A DNA stretch of 64,000 bases, taken from Aestuariivirga sp. Lineage in GTDB: Bacteria; Pseudomonadota; Alphaproteobacteria; Rhizobiales; Aestuariivirgaceae. Shown here in pieces: positions 31,207-39,482 of the stretch. The first letter of the stretch is position 1; every line of letters begins with the position of its first letter. Below the pieces are notes generated by a model. It saw only the letters and a program-made list of their open reading frames with translations. It had not been told where the DNA came from and searched no databases. The stretch lies in assembly GCA_030680855.1 (NCBI GenBank), contig JAUXUN010000079.1, forward strand, positions 62,001 to 126,000, given 5' to 3'. Position numbers and translations under genes: made by a program.

Positions 31207-31324
31207 AACAATTGCCCGCCTAATCCGGCTGTTCTTGTAAATGCCACGGTTAATCACTACCCTTGCTTTTGGCGGCCAAGAGGTCCATTTATCGCGCCGC
31301 TTCATATAACAACCGGAAAGATTC

Positions 31325-31546
31325 ATGGCGAAAGAAGAACTATTGGAATTTGAGGGCACGGTGTCCGAGCTTTTGCCCAACGCGACGTTTCGCGTGCTGC
31401 TCGACAATAACAATCATGAAATTATTGCCCACACGGCGGGCAAGATGCGCAAGAACCGTATCCGGGTTCTCGCAGGTGACCGCGTGATGGTTGAAATGAC
31501 GCCCTATGACTTGACCAAGGGCCGCATCAACTATCGTTTCAAGTAA
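31325..31546 (+). CDS. infA: Translation initiation factor IF-1
   Basis: 73 residues, a single S1/OB domain. The conserved blocks [40 protein letters not shown] and the end [10 protein letters not shown] are unmistakable. IF-1 binds the ribosomal A site during initiation. Start ATG 31325. It begins the conserved infA-maf-yacG run. Confidence 0.98.
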   Translation: MAKEELLEFEGTVSELLPNATFRVLLDNNNHEIIAHTAGKMRKNRIRVLAGDRVMVEMTPYDLTKGRINYRFK

Positions 31547-31552
31547 GTCCTT

Positions 31553-32191
31553 ATGGCTGATACCCGCGTTAAGCTTGTTCTGGCCAGTGCTTCGCCGCGG
31601 CGTTTGATGCTCCTGGAGCGCATGGGCCTGGCGCCCGACCTGCTTAATCCCACCGATCTCGACGAAACACCGAAGCGCCGCGAAACGCCGCGCCGGCTTT
31701 CGATCCGGCTGGCCGAAGAAAAGGCCAAGGCTGCCATTCACGCCCCGCAGGTGCAGGCGCTGGGTTCGGGCGTTTTCATTCTTGCGGCTGACACCGTCGT
31801 CGGGCTGGGGCGCCGCATCCTTCCAAAGGCCGAAACCCGTAAAGAAGCCTATGCCTGCCTCACCCTGCTTTCGGGCCGCTCGCACTGGGTTTATTCCACG
31901 GTTTGCATTATCGCCCCCAACGGGCAGAAAACCACGCGCTGCTGTGAAACCAAAGTCAGGTTAAAGCGCTTGTCGCGCGAAGACATTGAAAGCTATCTGA
32001 AATCCGACGAATGGCGCGGCAAGGCGGGCGGCTATGCGATTCAGGGCCGGGCCGAAGCCTTTGTTCGCTATATTACGGGCTCGTACTCAGGCGTGATGGG
32101 GCTACCCCTCTATGAAACCGTGCATTTGCTGGAAGGTGCGGGCTATCCGGTGCTTCACTCCTGGATGACGACTGCCTCCGCGAGTGTCTGA
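31553..32191 (+). CDS. Maf-like nucleotide pyrophosphatase
   Basis: 212 residues. LVLASASPRRLMLLERMGL is the Maf signature; the ILAADTVVGLGRRIL segment and DEWRGKAGGYAIQGRAEAFV complete the active site. Maf proteins hydrolyse dTTP/UTP or modified nucleotides and limit their misincorporation; in alphaproteobacteria the gene follows infA. The end overlaps the yacG start by one base. Confidence 0.93.
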   Translation: MADTRVKLVLASASPRRLMLLERMGLAPDLLNPTDLDETPKRRETPRRLSIRLAEEKAKAAIHAPQVQALGSGVFILAADTVVGLGRRILPKAETRKEAYACLTLLSGRSHWVYSTVCIIAPNGQKTTRCCETKVRLKRLSREDIESYLKSDEWRGKAGGYAIQGRAEAFVRYITGSYSGVMGLPLYETVHLLEGAGYPVLHSWMTTASASV

Positions 32192-32379
32192 TGGCCGAGC
32201 CTGTCCGCCTTAAACTGCGCCGGCCCTGCCCCATCTGCAGCAAGCCTTCCGTGCAGAAATTCCACCCCTTCTGTTCGGCGCGCTGCTCGCAGATCGACCT
32301 CAATCGCTGGCTGGGCGGGAACTATGCCATTCCCGCCGTTGAGAACGAGGAGCAATCGGATGATGATGAGGCGAGTTGA
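32191..32379 (+). CDS. yacG: DNA gyrase inhibitor YacG
   Basis: 62 residues with four zinc-binding cysteines (CPICSKPS and FCSARCSQID) and the following LNRWLGGNYAIP, the YacG pattern. The C-terminal tail is acidic. YacG binds GyrB and inhibits supercoiling in E. coli. It overlaps the maf stop, so it is the last gene of this operon. Confidence 0.93.
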   Translation: MAEPVRLKLRRPCPICSKPSVQKFHPFCSARCSQIDLNRWLGGNYAIPAVENEEQSDDDEAS

Positions 32380-32382
32380 ACC

Positions 32383-33222
32383 TTAGGTTATCGCAAGCGA
32401 AATTTTCCCACGGGGCGGCGGAAAAATTTGATCCAGATTCTTAAGGTCTTCCGCATCGAGCACGAGATCGGCGGCGGCAGCGTTTTCCAGTATCCGTTTC
32501 TCGTGGCTGCTTTTGGGAATTGAGATTATGCCCGGCAACCGCAGGGTGAAAACAAGTGCAATCGCCGCATTTGTAACGTTGTGCTTTTTGGCAAGCGGCG
32601 CAAGTCCGGGATTGTTCAGCAGGCGGCCCTGACCCAGCGGGCAATATGCCATAACCGCCATCTTCTCCTTGCGGCACTTGGAATAGAGATCCCATTCGAT
32701 ACCGCGATCGGAAAGATTGTACATGACCTGGTTGGCGGCGCAGGAATTGTTTGGAACTTCCGCGCTTAGCTCCTCCAGATCATCGACATCGAAATTGCTG
32801 ACGCCATAATGCCTGATCTTGCCTGCGGCCTTCAACGCTTCAAACGCCGCAAAGGTATCAGCCAGACGATGCGAGCCGCGCCAGTGCAGCAGATAAAGAT
32901 CGAGGACATCGGTCTTGAGCCGCTTGAGGCTGGCCTCGCAGGCCTTCACCGTACCCTGCCTGCTGGCGTTCTGCGGCAGCACTTTTGACACGAGAAAAAT
33001 CTTGTCGCGCTGTCCGGCGCCGGCGATTGCCTTGGCGACCAGTTGCTCCGAACGTCCATCGCCATACATTTCGGCGGTGTCTATCAAGGTCATTCCCTGG
33101 GCGATGCCGGCTTGCAGGGCGCGGATCTGGGCCGTCTCGTCGGCATCTCCCACGCCCATCTTCCAGGTTCCAAGGCCAAGGGCCGGGACTTTTTCACCGC
33201 CAACAAGCTCAACGCATTTCAT
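32383..33222 (-). CDS. Aldo/keto reductase
   Basis: 279 residues, AKR barrel. The catalytic tetrad is present: Asp48 and Tyr53 (LIDTAEMYGDG), Lys80 (LVSKVLP), His113 (LYLLHWRG). GVSNFDVDDLEEL and the C-terminal ISIPKSSHEKRILENAAAAD (NADPH-binding) are standard. It reduces aldehydes or ketones with NADPH; the substrate is not shown by sequence. Convergent with yacG, three bases apart. Confidence 0.92.
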   Translation of the reverse strand: MKCVELVGGEKVPALGLGTWKMGVGDADETAQIRALQAGIAQGMTLIDTAEMYGDGRSEQLVAKAIAGAGQRDKIFLVSKVLPQNASRQGTVKACEASLKRLKTDVLDLYLLHWRGSHRLADTFAAFEALKAAGKIRHYGVSNFDVDDLEELSAEVPNNSCAANQVMYNLSDRGIEWDLYSKCRKEKMAVMAYCPLGQGRLLNNPGLAPLAKKHNVTNAAIALVFTLRLPGIISIPKSSHEKRILENAAAADLVLDAEDLKNLDQIFPPPRGKISLAIT

Positions 33223-33334
33223 TGCTTCAGACTCTGAATTCGGAGGAGGGCCGCGCCGAGATCACACCACCCGGCAGGATAAAGCAAGGCATTGAGGAGG
33301 GCGAAATTTCGCGCCCGGCAGGGACACCGCTTGA

Positions 33335-34411
33335 TCAGGACGAGAGAAGGCCTAATACTTCGTTCGTTTCCGAAATTAAATTGCGCATAAGTTCTGCCGC
33401 CGAAAGTTCCCGGTTCAGCGGCGCGGCTTGCCCGTAGAGATGAAACGCGAAATCCTTGCTTTGCGTGGCGCTCTCAGTGCCCCACAAGGGCGAAGTCAGT
33501 GCATACATCGACGGGAAGTCAGGCAGGGGCGTGCGCTTCCTTTCCATTTCCAGGGTATATCGCGTGCGCTTCACCCGTGCCGCCCGGCCCGAGAACGCAT
33601 CGGTGACCATCGTATCCATATCGGTTGCCGAGCGTATCAGGGCGCGGCGCGCGGCATCCGTTCCCGCCTCATGGCAGGAAAGAAAACCAGTGCCAATCTG
33701 CACGCCGCTGGCGCCAAGGGCTAAGGCGGCGGCGATTCCCCGGCCGTCGGCAATGCCGCCAGCGGCAACAACCGGCAGGCCGACCGCATCCACAACCTGA
33801 GGCACGAGGGCGATTGTTCCGACACCATCGCCTGGATCTGTTGGAACGTGGGAGCCCCGGTGTCCCCCTGCCTCCCACCCCTGGGCAATCACCGCGTCAA
33901 TACCGCTTGCGGCAAGCTTGCGGGCTTCGGCCACCGTCGTGGCGGTGCTCATTAGCACAATCCCCGATTCCTTCAGTTTGGCGATCACAGCAGTGCCAGG
34001 AACGCCGAAATGAAAACTCACGACAGGCGGCCGGATCGCGAGCACGAGCTCAAGTTTTGCATCGTCGAAACCCGGCCCCATCTGCGGAAGGTCACCGCGC
34101 GGCGCGCCAAGGGAAAGCTCCTGGTAATAGGGCAGCAGGCGATCAACGGCCCGGGCCAGAACCGCCGGGCTGGTTTTTGGTGCCGGATGAACAAAGAAAT
34201 TGAGGTTGAAGGGACGATTAGTGCCGGCCCGCACGTGGAGAACGGCGTTATGCAATTCATCCTGCATCATTTCGGCGCAGCCGAGCGATCCCAAGCCACC
34301 GGCATTGCTCACCGCCGCCGCCAGCTGTGGTGTTGCCGAACCAGCCATCGGAGCCTGGATAATGGGATGCTCGATCTTCAGGAGATCGCACAGACGACGG
34401 TTCGGCCACAT
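33335..34411 (-). CDS. Nitronate monooxygenase-like flavoprotein
   Basis: 358 residues, FMN TIM-barrel of the NMO/2-nitropropane dioxygenase superfamily. IEHPIIQAPMAGSATPQLAA, VSNAGGLGSLG, IAQGWEAGGHRGSH (phosphate/FMN and catalytic His) and VVAAGGIADGRGIAAALALG are present. It likely oxidises nitronates such as propionate 3-nitronate, or another small acid; family members vary. Divergent from the response regulator gene at 34573. Confidence 0.88.
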   Translation of the reverse strand: MWPNRRLCDLLKIEHPIIQAPMAGSATPQLAAAVSNAGGLGSLGCAEMMQDELHNAVLHVRAGTNRPFNLNFFVHPAPKTSPAVLARAVDRLLPYYQELSLGAPRGDLPQMGPGFDDAKLELVLAIRPPVVSFHFGVPGTAVIAKLKESGIVLMSTATTVAEARKLAASGIDAVIAQGWEAGGHRGSHVPTDPGDGVGTIALVPQVVDAVGLPVVAAGGIADGRGIAAALALGASGVQIGTGFLSCHEAGTDAARRALIRSATDMDTMVTDAFSGRAARVKRTRYTLEMERKRTPLPDFPSMYALTSPLWGTESATQSKDFAFHLYGQAAPLNRELSAAELMRNLISETNEVLGLLSS

Positions 34412-34572
34412 GGGACTGCTCCTGCTTTTCGATTAGCTTCTTTTATAACACCTAAGCCGGTTCCTGGCCCAAGCGGGAAATTCAAGCCAGGACACCTCAC
34501 GCCGGCGGGCGCCTTGGACAAGGTGCCACAACTGGACTAGCATTGCCCGCAATGGGGTAACGGGGAGCAGTG

Positions 34573-35211
34573 ATGGCCGACGCACGGATATTGATCGTCG
34601 ATGATCATCCCCTGTTTCGCGAGGCCCTGCGCAATGCCTTGAGCGCCGGGAAATCCCCGCTCGACATTTCCGAGGCGGGCTCGCTCGACACCTTGATTGC
34701 CCATCTCGCCAAGGACGACAGCTGTGACCTGGTCCTGCTTGATTTGCGCATGCCGGGGGTGCAGGGGCTCTCGGGCCTGATCTACCTCCGCTCGCAGTAT
34801 CCCAATATCCCGGTGGTCATCGTCTCGGCCAGCGAGGAGGCGGGCATTGTGCAGAAGTCGCTTGATCTTGGGGCTTCCGGGTTCATTCCGAAATCTTCGG
34901 GAACGACGACAATCATCGAGGCTGTGGAAACGGTTCTTGCCGGCGGTGTCTGGACGCCCCCCTGGGCCCAGCGGGAGCTGCCCGCCGATCCTGAAACGAC
35001 TGACATCGCGCGGCGCGTGGCTTCGCTCACGGCGCAGCAAATCCGCGTGCTGATGATGCTGAAGGAGGGCCTGCTCAACAAGCAGATTGCCCACGCGCTC
35101 AATGTTTCCGAGGCAACGGTGAAAGCCCATGTCTCGGCCATCCTGCTGAAGCTCGGTGTGGCCAGCCGCACCCAGGCGGTGATTGCCGCCAGTAAACTTG
35201 AAGGATTATGA
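34573..35211 (+). CDS. LuxR-type response regulator (CrbR-like)
   Basis: 212 residues from the ATG at 34573; the adjacent GTG at 34570 is also possible. GGGGAG precedes. Receiver domain residues 1-120 with Asp10-Asp11 and phosphoacceptor Asp57 (LVLLDLRMPG), and Lys in FIPKSSG. C-terminal LuxR HTH (LTAQQIRVLMMLKEGLLNKQ, then VSEATVKAHVSAIL). The combination with the SSF-containing kinase at 35911-39426 matches the CrbS/CrbR layout that controls acetate use. Target promoters are not proven here. Confidence 0.88.
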   Translation: MADARILIVDDHPLFREALRNALSAGKSPLDISEAGSLDTLIAHLAKDDSCDLVLLDLRMPGVQGLSGLIYLRSQYPNIPVVIVSASEEAGIVQKSLDLGASGFIPKSSGTTTIIEAVETVLAGGVWTPPWAQRELPADPETTDIARRVASLTAQQIRVLMMLKEGLLNKQIAHALNVSEATVKAHVSAILLKLGVASRTQAVIAASKLEGL

Positions 35212-35333
35212 ATTAATGATTGTTAATGGCGCCTGAGTGCAGAGATCAGCAAAAATTCACTTAATATTTTAAGCGCCCAGTGACGCATTGATCCTAGAAT
35301 GAGGCCTGATCCAGCTCAATTCATCAGGTTCCC

Positions 35334-35900
35334 ATGACCCTAGCGACCAGTTACGCCATAGCAGGAACTCCGGACCAGCAAGCCGAAGAGATTCAACCGC
35401 TGTATAATCTGCGGTTTGAGCGCGTGCCATCGAGTCCCGGGCGCGGCTTCTGCCTTGTTGACGTGCAGCTTAGAAACAACGGAAGAGTTCCTGCCAACTT
35501 TCCCTTCCTCTGCCTGACGGTCCTTGGCCTCAACACACTCCCGGCGTTCGGCTGGGCCCAGGAAGAGATCACGATCATCCGGAAAATGCAGCGGTTTACC
35601 CCGTTTGCTTCGGTGACGCTTGATGCCGGCGCATTGACCCAGTGCTGCACCATCAAGCTGCGCTACAAATCCGCCTTTGGCGGCAGCCTGGAATTTGAAC
35701 CGGGAAGTGAACATCTGTTAACCAATTTTCCCAATTTGAATCTGACGTGCGTGGTGGGCGCCGGAAACTTCCCTTCGCGGCGGACAATCCTGCAAGTGCC
35801 GGCAACGGCATTCAGAACATTGCTGAAGAAAACAGATGATGCAGTGGAATCGCTTGCCGATAGCGCGCCTGAAGAGGCGCGGGGCTCTGCCCCAAACTAA
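35334..35900 (+). CDS. Uncharacterised beta-rich protein between regulator and kinase
   Basis: 188 residues with no signal peptide or membrane helix. A beta-type middle (FCLVDVQLRNNGRVPANFPF and ITIIRKMQRFTPFASVTLDA) resembles PilZ- or Ig-like beta folds, but no defining motif (such as PilZ RxxxR) is clear. It is transcribed toward the kinase gene and ends 10 bases before the kinase stop. Its position between a cognate regulator and kinase may or may not be meaningful. Function unknown. Confidence 0.6.
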   Translation: MTLATSYAIAGTPDQQAEEIQPLYNLRFERVPSSPGRGFCLVDVQLRNNGRVPANFPFLCLTVLGLNTLPAFGWAQEEITIIRKMQRFTPFASVTLDAGALTQCCTIKLRYKSAFGGSLEFEPGSEHLLTNFPNLNLTCVVGAGNFPSRRTILQVPATAFRTLLKKTDDAVESLADSAPEEARGSAPN

Positions 35901-35910
35901 ATAGCCCCGA

Positions 35911-38900
35911 TCATTCCCCGGCGATGGCCTTGATTTCAAGGTGGGACATGGCGGCGCGGAGGGCTGCCGGCTTTACGGGCTTGCGCAACACGTGAATGTC
36001 ATGGACCGTAGCCTGGTCCGCCACCGCAAGCGACCTGTCAGCAGTGATGAGGATCGCCGGAATGGGATGCCTCGCCTTACGGCGCAATTCATTGATCAGC
36101 GAAATTCCATCGTCCTTGTCGAGATGGAAATCAGCGAGGATCATGTCGATCTTGCCATCGGCGATGTCATAGGCGCGAAACGCCTCCGCACTGCCCAGCG
36201 CCACGTGGGCCGTGCAGCCCCAGCCGCCGAGCAGCTGTTTCATGCCATCGAGGATTGCCGGTTCATCATCGATCACCAGAACCGACGCCGTTATGCCCAA
36301 CCCCAGCCGCTGGCGCGCCATGTGCTTGCCACGGACGCGCGGAATTGTGACGTTCGACAGGGGCACGGAGATGGCGAACATGCTGCCCTTGCCGGGGGTA
36401 GTGCGCAGCGTGATGTCGCTGCCAAGGATGCGGGCAACACGCTCGACAATCGACAGGCCAAGACCAAGGCCGGTGGCCGAGCCCCCGTCATCGCCCAACC
36501 GCTGGAATTCCTGGAACACCAGTTCGCGCTTGGAATCCGGGATGCCGATGCCAGTGTCGTGGATTTCGATGCGCAAGGTGCGCCCCTTGCGCCGGCAGCC
36601 CATGAGAATGCGGCCGGACTTGGTATATTTGATCGCATTGGAGATGAAGTTCTGCATGACACGGCGCAGCAGCTTGCGGTCAGTTTCGACTGTTGCGCCA
36701 CAAGGCATGAATTTGAGCACCAGGTTTTTCTTGGAAGCCGCCGGCGCATACTCGGTGCTCAGGGTTTCCATCAGATCGTCGATACGGAAGATCGACAGTT
36801 CGGGCAGCATGACGCCCGCATCCAGCCGTGAAATATCAAGAAGGGCGGTCAGAATTTCCTCCACCGCTTCCAGAGAAGAATCAACATTGCGCGCCAGGGC
36901 GCCATCGTTCGAGCGCTTGAGACGCTCCACCAGGCTGGAGGTGAAAAGGCGCGCGGCATTGAGCGGCTGCAGAATGTCGTGGCTCGCGGCGGCGATGAAC
37001 CTGGTCTTGCCGAGATTGGCGGACTCGGCTGTAGCTTTGGCCACTGCCAGTTCATCATTCAGCCGTGTCAGTTCCATGGTACGCTGGACAACGCGGCGTT
37101 CCAGCTCCTCATTGGATTTCTGCAGGGTTTCGGCGGCGCGCACGCTTTCGGTGGCATCGTTGAAGGTGATGACAACACCGCCATCGGGAATGGCATTTGA
37201 CCGCACTTCCAAAACCTGGCCGCTGTCGCTCAGGCGTTCGCGGAAATGCTCGTGGGACATGGCCATCTTGCGCAGCCGGTCTTCAAGGCTTGCTTCGCCG
37301 CTTTCGGTGGTGCGGAGGAATTCCAGGACGATCTCACGCATGGGCGCGCCGACGCGCCCCAATTCATTGCTGAGCTTGAGATGATCCTGAAAGCTGGCGT
37401 TCCAGCAACTCAGGTTCATTTCGGAATCAAACACCGCGATGCCCTGCTCGACATTGTCGATGGCTGACTGCAGGAGATCGCGGTTGTGCTGGATGGCGGC
37501 GGAGGCATCATCGAGAAGCCGCATGGCGCCGCGGGGATGGGCCGAATGGCGCTCGAGCAGCAGCGCCATGACAAGCCGCGATGAGGCCACGCCCACGGCG
37601 CGCGCCAGCAAATGCTCGGCAAAGCGCAGCATGCGCACATCGGCTTCCAGCGCCGGCTTCTGCGTGACCCCGCGCTGGGCGAAGAATTCGGCAAAGGCTG
37701 ACCTGGCCCGGGCCTCGCCCAGATAACGCGCCACGGTCTGCTCGAGCCTTTCAACGGTGACGGCGGTGCGCCAGAGGCGGAAGCCCGTGCCGGTTCCCAC
37801 CGTCAATTCGCGGGTCACGAAGCTTGCGGCCTGGATGCGTTCAATGGGCGTGGGCAAGCGGCTCAGGGAAAATCCAACATAGGCACAAAGGTTCGCGGCA
37901 AGGCTCCACAGCACGCCGTGGCTCAAAGCATCCAAATCCATGCCGAACAGCATCCTTGGCCTCAGAAAACCCAGGCCGAACGGCCCCTGTTCAATCAGGC
38001 CCTTGCCCATCCAGCCTGCATCGGCAAAGGAAGGAAGCAGCAGCGTGTAGCTCCAGACAAGGGCACCGGCCGTGAGGCCCGCCATGGCGCCGCGGGACGT
38101 GGCGCGCTTCCACATGAGGGCGCCAAAGAAAGCGGGCGCGAACTGGGCCACGGCGGCAAAGGAGATCAGGCCGACCTGGGCCAAGGCCGCCGTCGAGCCA
38201 ATCATCCGGTAGTAGCCATAGGCGAGCACCAGCACGAGGGCGATGGCCAGCCTACGGATGGTGATCAGGGTTTTGCCCATGTCATGGACGATTTCCGGCC
38301 GTTCAATGCGCTGGCGGAGCAGCAGGGGCACGACGAGGTTGTTGCAGATCATGATGGAAAGCGCGATGGTTTCAACAACCACCATGGCGGTGGAAGCCGA
38401 GAGCCCGCCGATGAAGGCAACCATGGCAAAGAAGCTGTTCTGGGCGCTGACCGGCAGGGCCAGCACGAACATGTCGCCGTCAGCGCTGGGCGGAAGAAAA
38501 GCAAGGCCGGCAATGGCAATGGGGATGACGAAGATATTGATGGCAATGAGATAGAGCGGAAACAGCCAGGCGGCGCGGCGGATATCCGAAGGGGCGGCAT
38601 TTTCCACAACCGCCACATGAAACTGCCGGGGCAGGAGGATAATGGCGAATGCCGCAAGAAGGGTGAGGGTCACCCAGCGGGTGCCGCTCAGGCCATTCGC
38701 CAGCACAGCCTGGACCTGCGGGTCCGAGGTCACATGGGCTGCGAGTTTTTCGACGCCGCCCATCATGGAGAGGGTCACGAACAATCCTACCGCCACGAAG
38801 GCCACAAGCTTGACAATGGATTCAACCGAGATGGCGAGGATCATCCCGTCCTGATGCTCGGTGGTGTCAATATGGCGGGTGCCGAAGAGAATGGCGAAGA

Positions 38901-39426
38901 CGCCCATGGTGAGAGCCACCAGCATGGACAATCCGTCGGCGCCCTGCACGCCCGGCATGATGTCTTCGGGAAACAGCGGATCGGTAATCATGGTCTGCAG
39001 GGACTGCGACACGGCCTTCAGCTGGATGGAGATGTAGGGCACCACGCCGATAGTTGCCACCACTGCCACAAGGGCGCCAAGGGCCTCGCTCTTGCCATAA
39101 CGGGCCGAGAGGAAATCGGCGATGGAGGCAATGTTCTGGCGCTTGGCGATTTCGGCAATGCGCTGCAGAAGCGGCCAGCCGAGGGCAAAAACCAGGATCG
39201 GCCCGATGTAAATCGGCAGGAAGTCAAAGCCTGAACGCGAGGCGATGCCGACACTGCCGAAATAAGTCCATGAGGTGCAGTAGACGCCGAGCGACAGGGC
39301 ATAGATAAATGGGCGGGGCGAGCCGGGCTCCCGGCGGTTGGCAGGCCGGTCTCCCCAGGTTGCAACGGCAAACAGGGCCCCGAGATAAGCCAATCCAAAG
39401 AAGAAGATCATCCAGCTCTGCAGCAT
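35911..39426 (-). CDS. Hybrid sensor histidine kinase with sodium:solute symporter domain (CrbS-like)
   Basis: 1171 residues. In order: SSF transporter-type region of about 12-13 helices (1-500), STAC linker (AEHLLARAVGVASSRLV near 600), PAS domain (NVEQGIAVFDSEMNLSCWNA), coiled coil, HisKA with His816 (AAASHDILQPL), HATPase_c (NFISNAIKYTKSGRI, DTGIGIPDSKRE, GLGLGLSIVERVA), and a C-terminal receiver with Asp1099 (MILADFHLDKDDG). This SSF-STAC-PAS-kinase-receiver order is that of CrbS/CbrA proteins, in which the symporter part couples solute sensing or transport to signalling. Its likely partner is the LuxR-type regulator at 34573. Confidence 0.92.
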   Translation of the reverse strand: MLQSWMIFFFGLAYLGALFAVATWGDRPANRREPGSPRPFIYALSLGVYCTSWTYFGSVGIASRSGFDFLPIYIGPILVFALGWPLLQRIAEIAKRQNIASIADFLSARYGKSEALGALVAVVATIGVVPYISIQLKAVSQSLQTMITDPLFPEDIMPGVQGADGLSMLVALTMGVFAILFGTRHIDTTEHQDGMILAISVESIVKLVAFVAVGLFVTLSMMGGVEKLAAHVTSDPQVQAVLANGLSGTRWVTLTLLAAFAIILLPRQFHVAVVENAAPSDIRRAAWLFPLYLIAINIFVIPIAIAGLAFLPPSADGDMFVLALPVSAQNSFFAMVAFIGGLSASTAMVVVETIALSIMICNNLVVPLLLRQRIERPEIVHDMGKTLITIRRLAIALVLVLAYGYYRMIGSTAALAQVGLISFAAVAQFAPAFFGALMWKRATSRGAMAGLTAGALVWSYTLLLPSFADAGWMGKGLIEQGPFGLGFLRPRMLFGMDLDALSHGVLWSLAANLCAYVGFSLSRLPTPIERIQAASFVTRELTVGTGTGFRLWRTAVTVERLEQTVARYLGEARARSAFAEFFAQRGVTQKPALEADVRMLRFAEHLLARAVGVASSRLVMALLLERHSAHPRGAMRLLDDASAAIQHNRDLLQSAIDNVEQGIAVFDSEMNLSCWNASFQDHLKLSNELGRVGAPMREIVLEFLRTTESGEASLEDRLRKMAMSHEHFRERLSDSGQVLEVRSNAIPDGGVVITFNDATESVRAAETLQKSNEELERRVVQRTMELTRLNDELAVAKATAESANLGKTRFIAAASHDILQPLNAARLFTSSLVERLKRSNDGALARNVDSSLEAVEEILTALLDISRLDAGVMLPELSIFRIDDLMETLSTEYAPAASKKNLVLKFMPCGATVETDRKLLRRVMQNFISNAIKYTKSGRILMGCRRKGRTLRIEIHDTGIGIPDSKRELVFQEFQRLGDDGGSATGLGLGLSIVERVARILGSDITLRTTPGKGSMFAISVPLSNVTIPRVRGKHMARQRLGLGITASVLVIDDEPAILDGMKQLLGGWGCTAHVALGSAEAFRAYDIADGKIDMILADFHLDKDDGISLINELRRKARHPIPAILITADRSLAVADQATVHDIHVLRKPVKPAALRAAMSHLEIKAIAGE

Positions 39427-39482
39427 AACTGGAGCCTAGGCGAAAACCTTGCGAATTGAAATGCCGGGCCGGCGGGAGCCGT

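Noticed and set aside
37918-39234. 438-residue + strand ORF antisense to the kinase
   Set aside because: Composition is Gly/His/Asp-rich typical of an antisense shadow; the opposite strand encodes a clear SSF domain.
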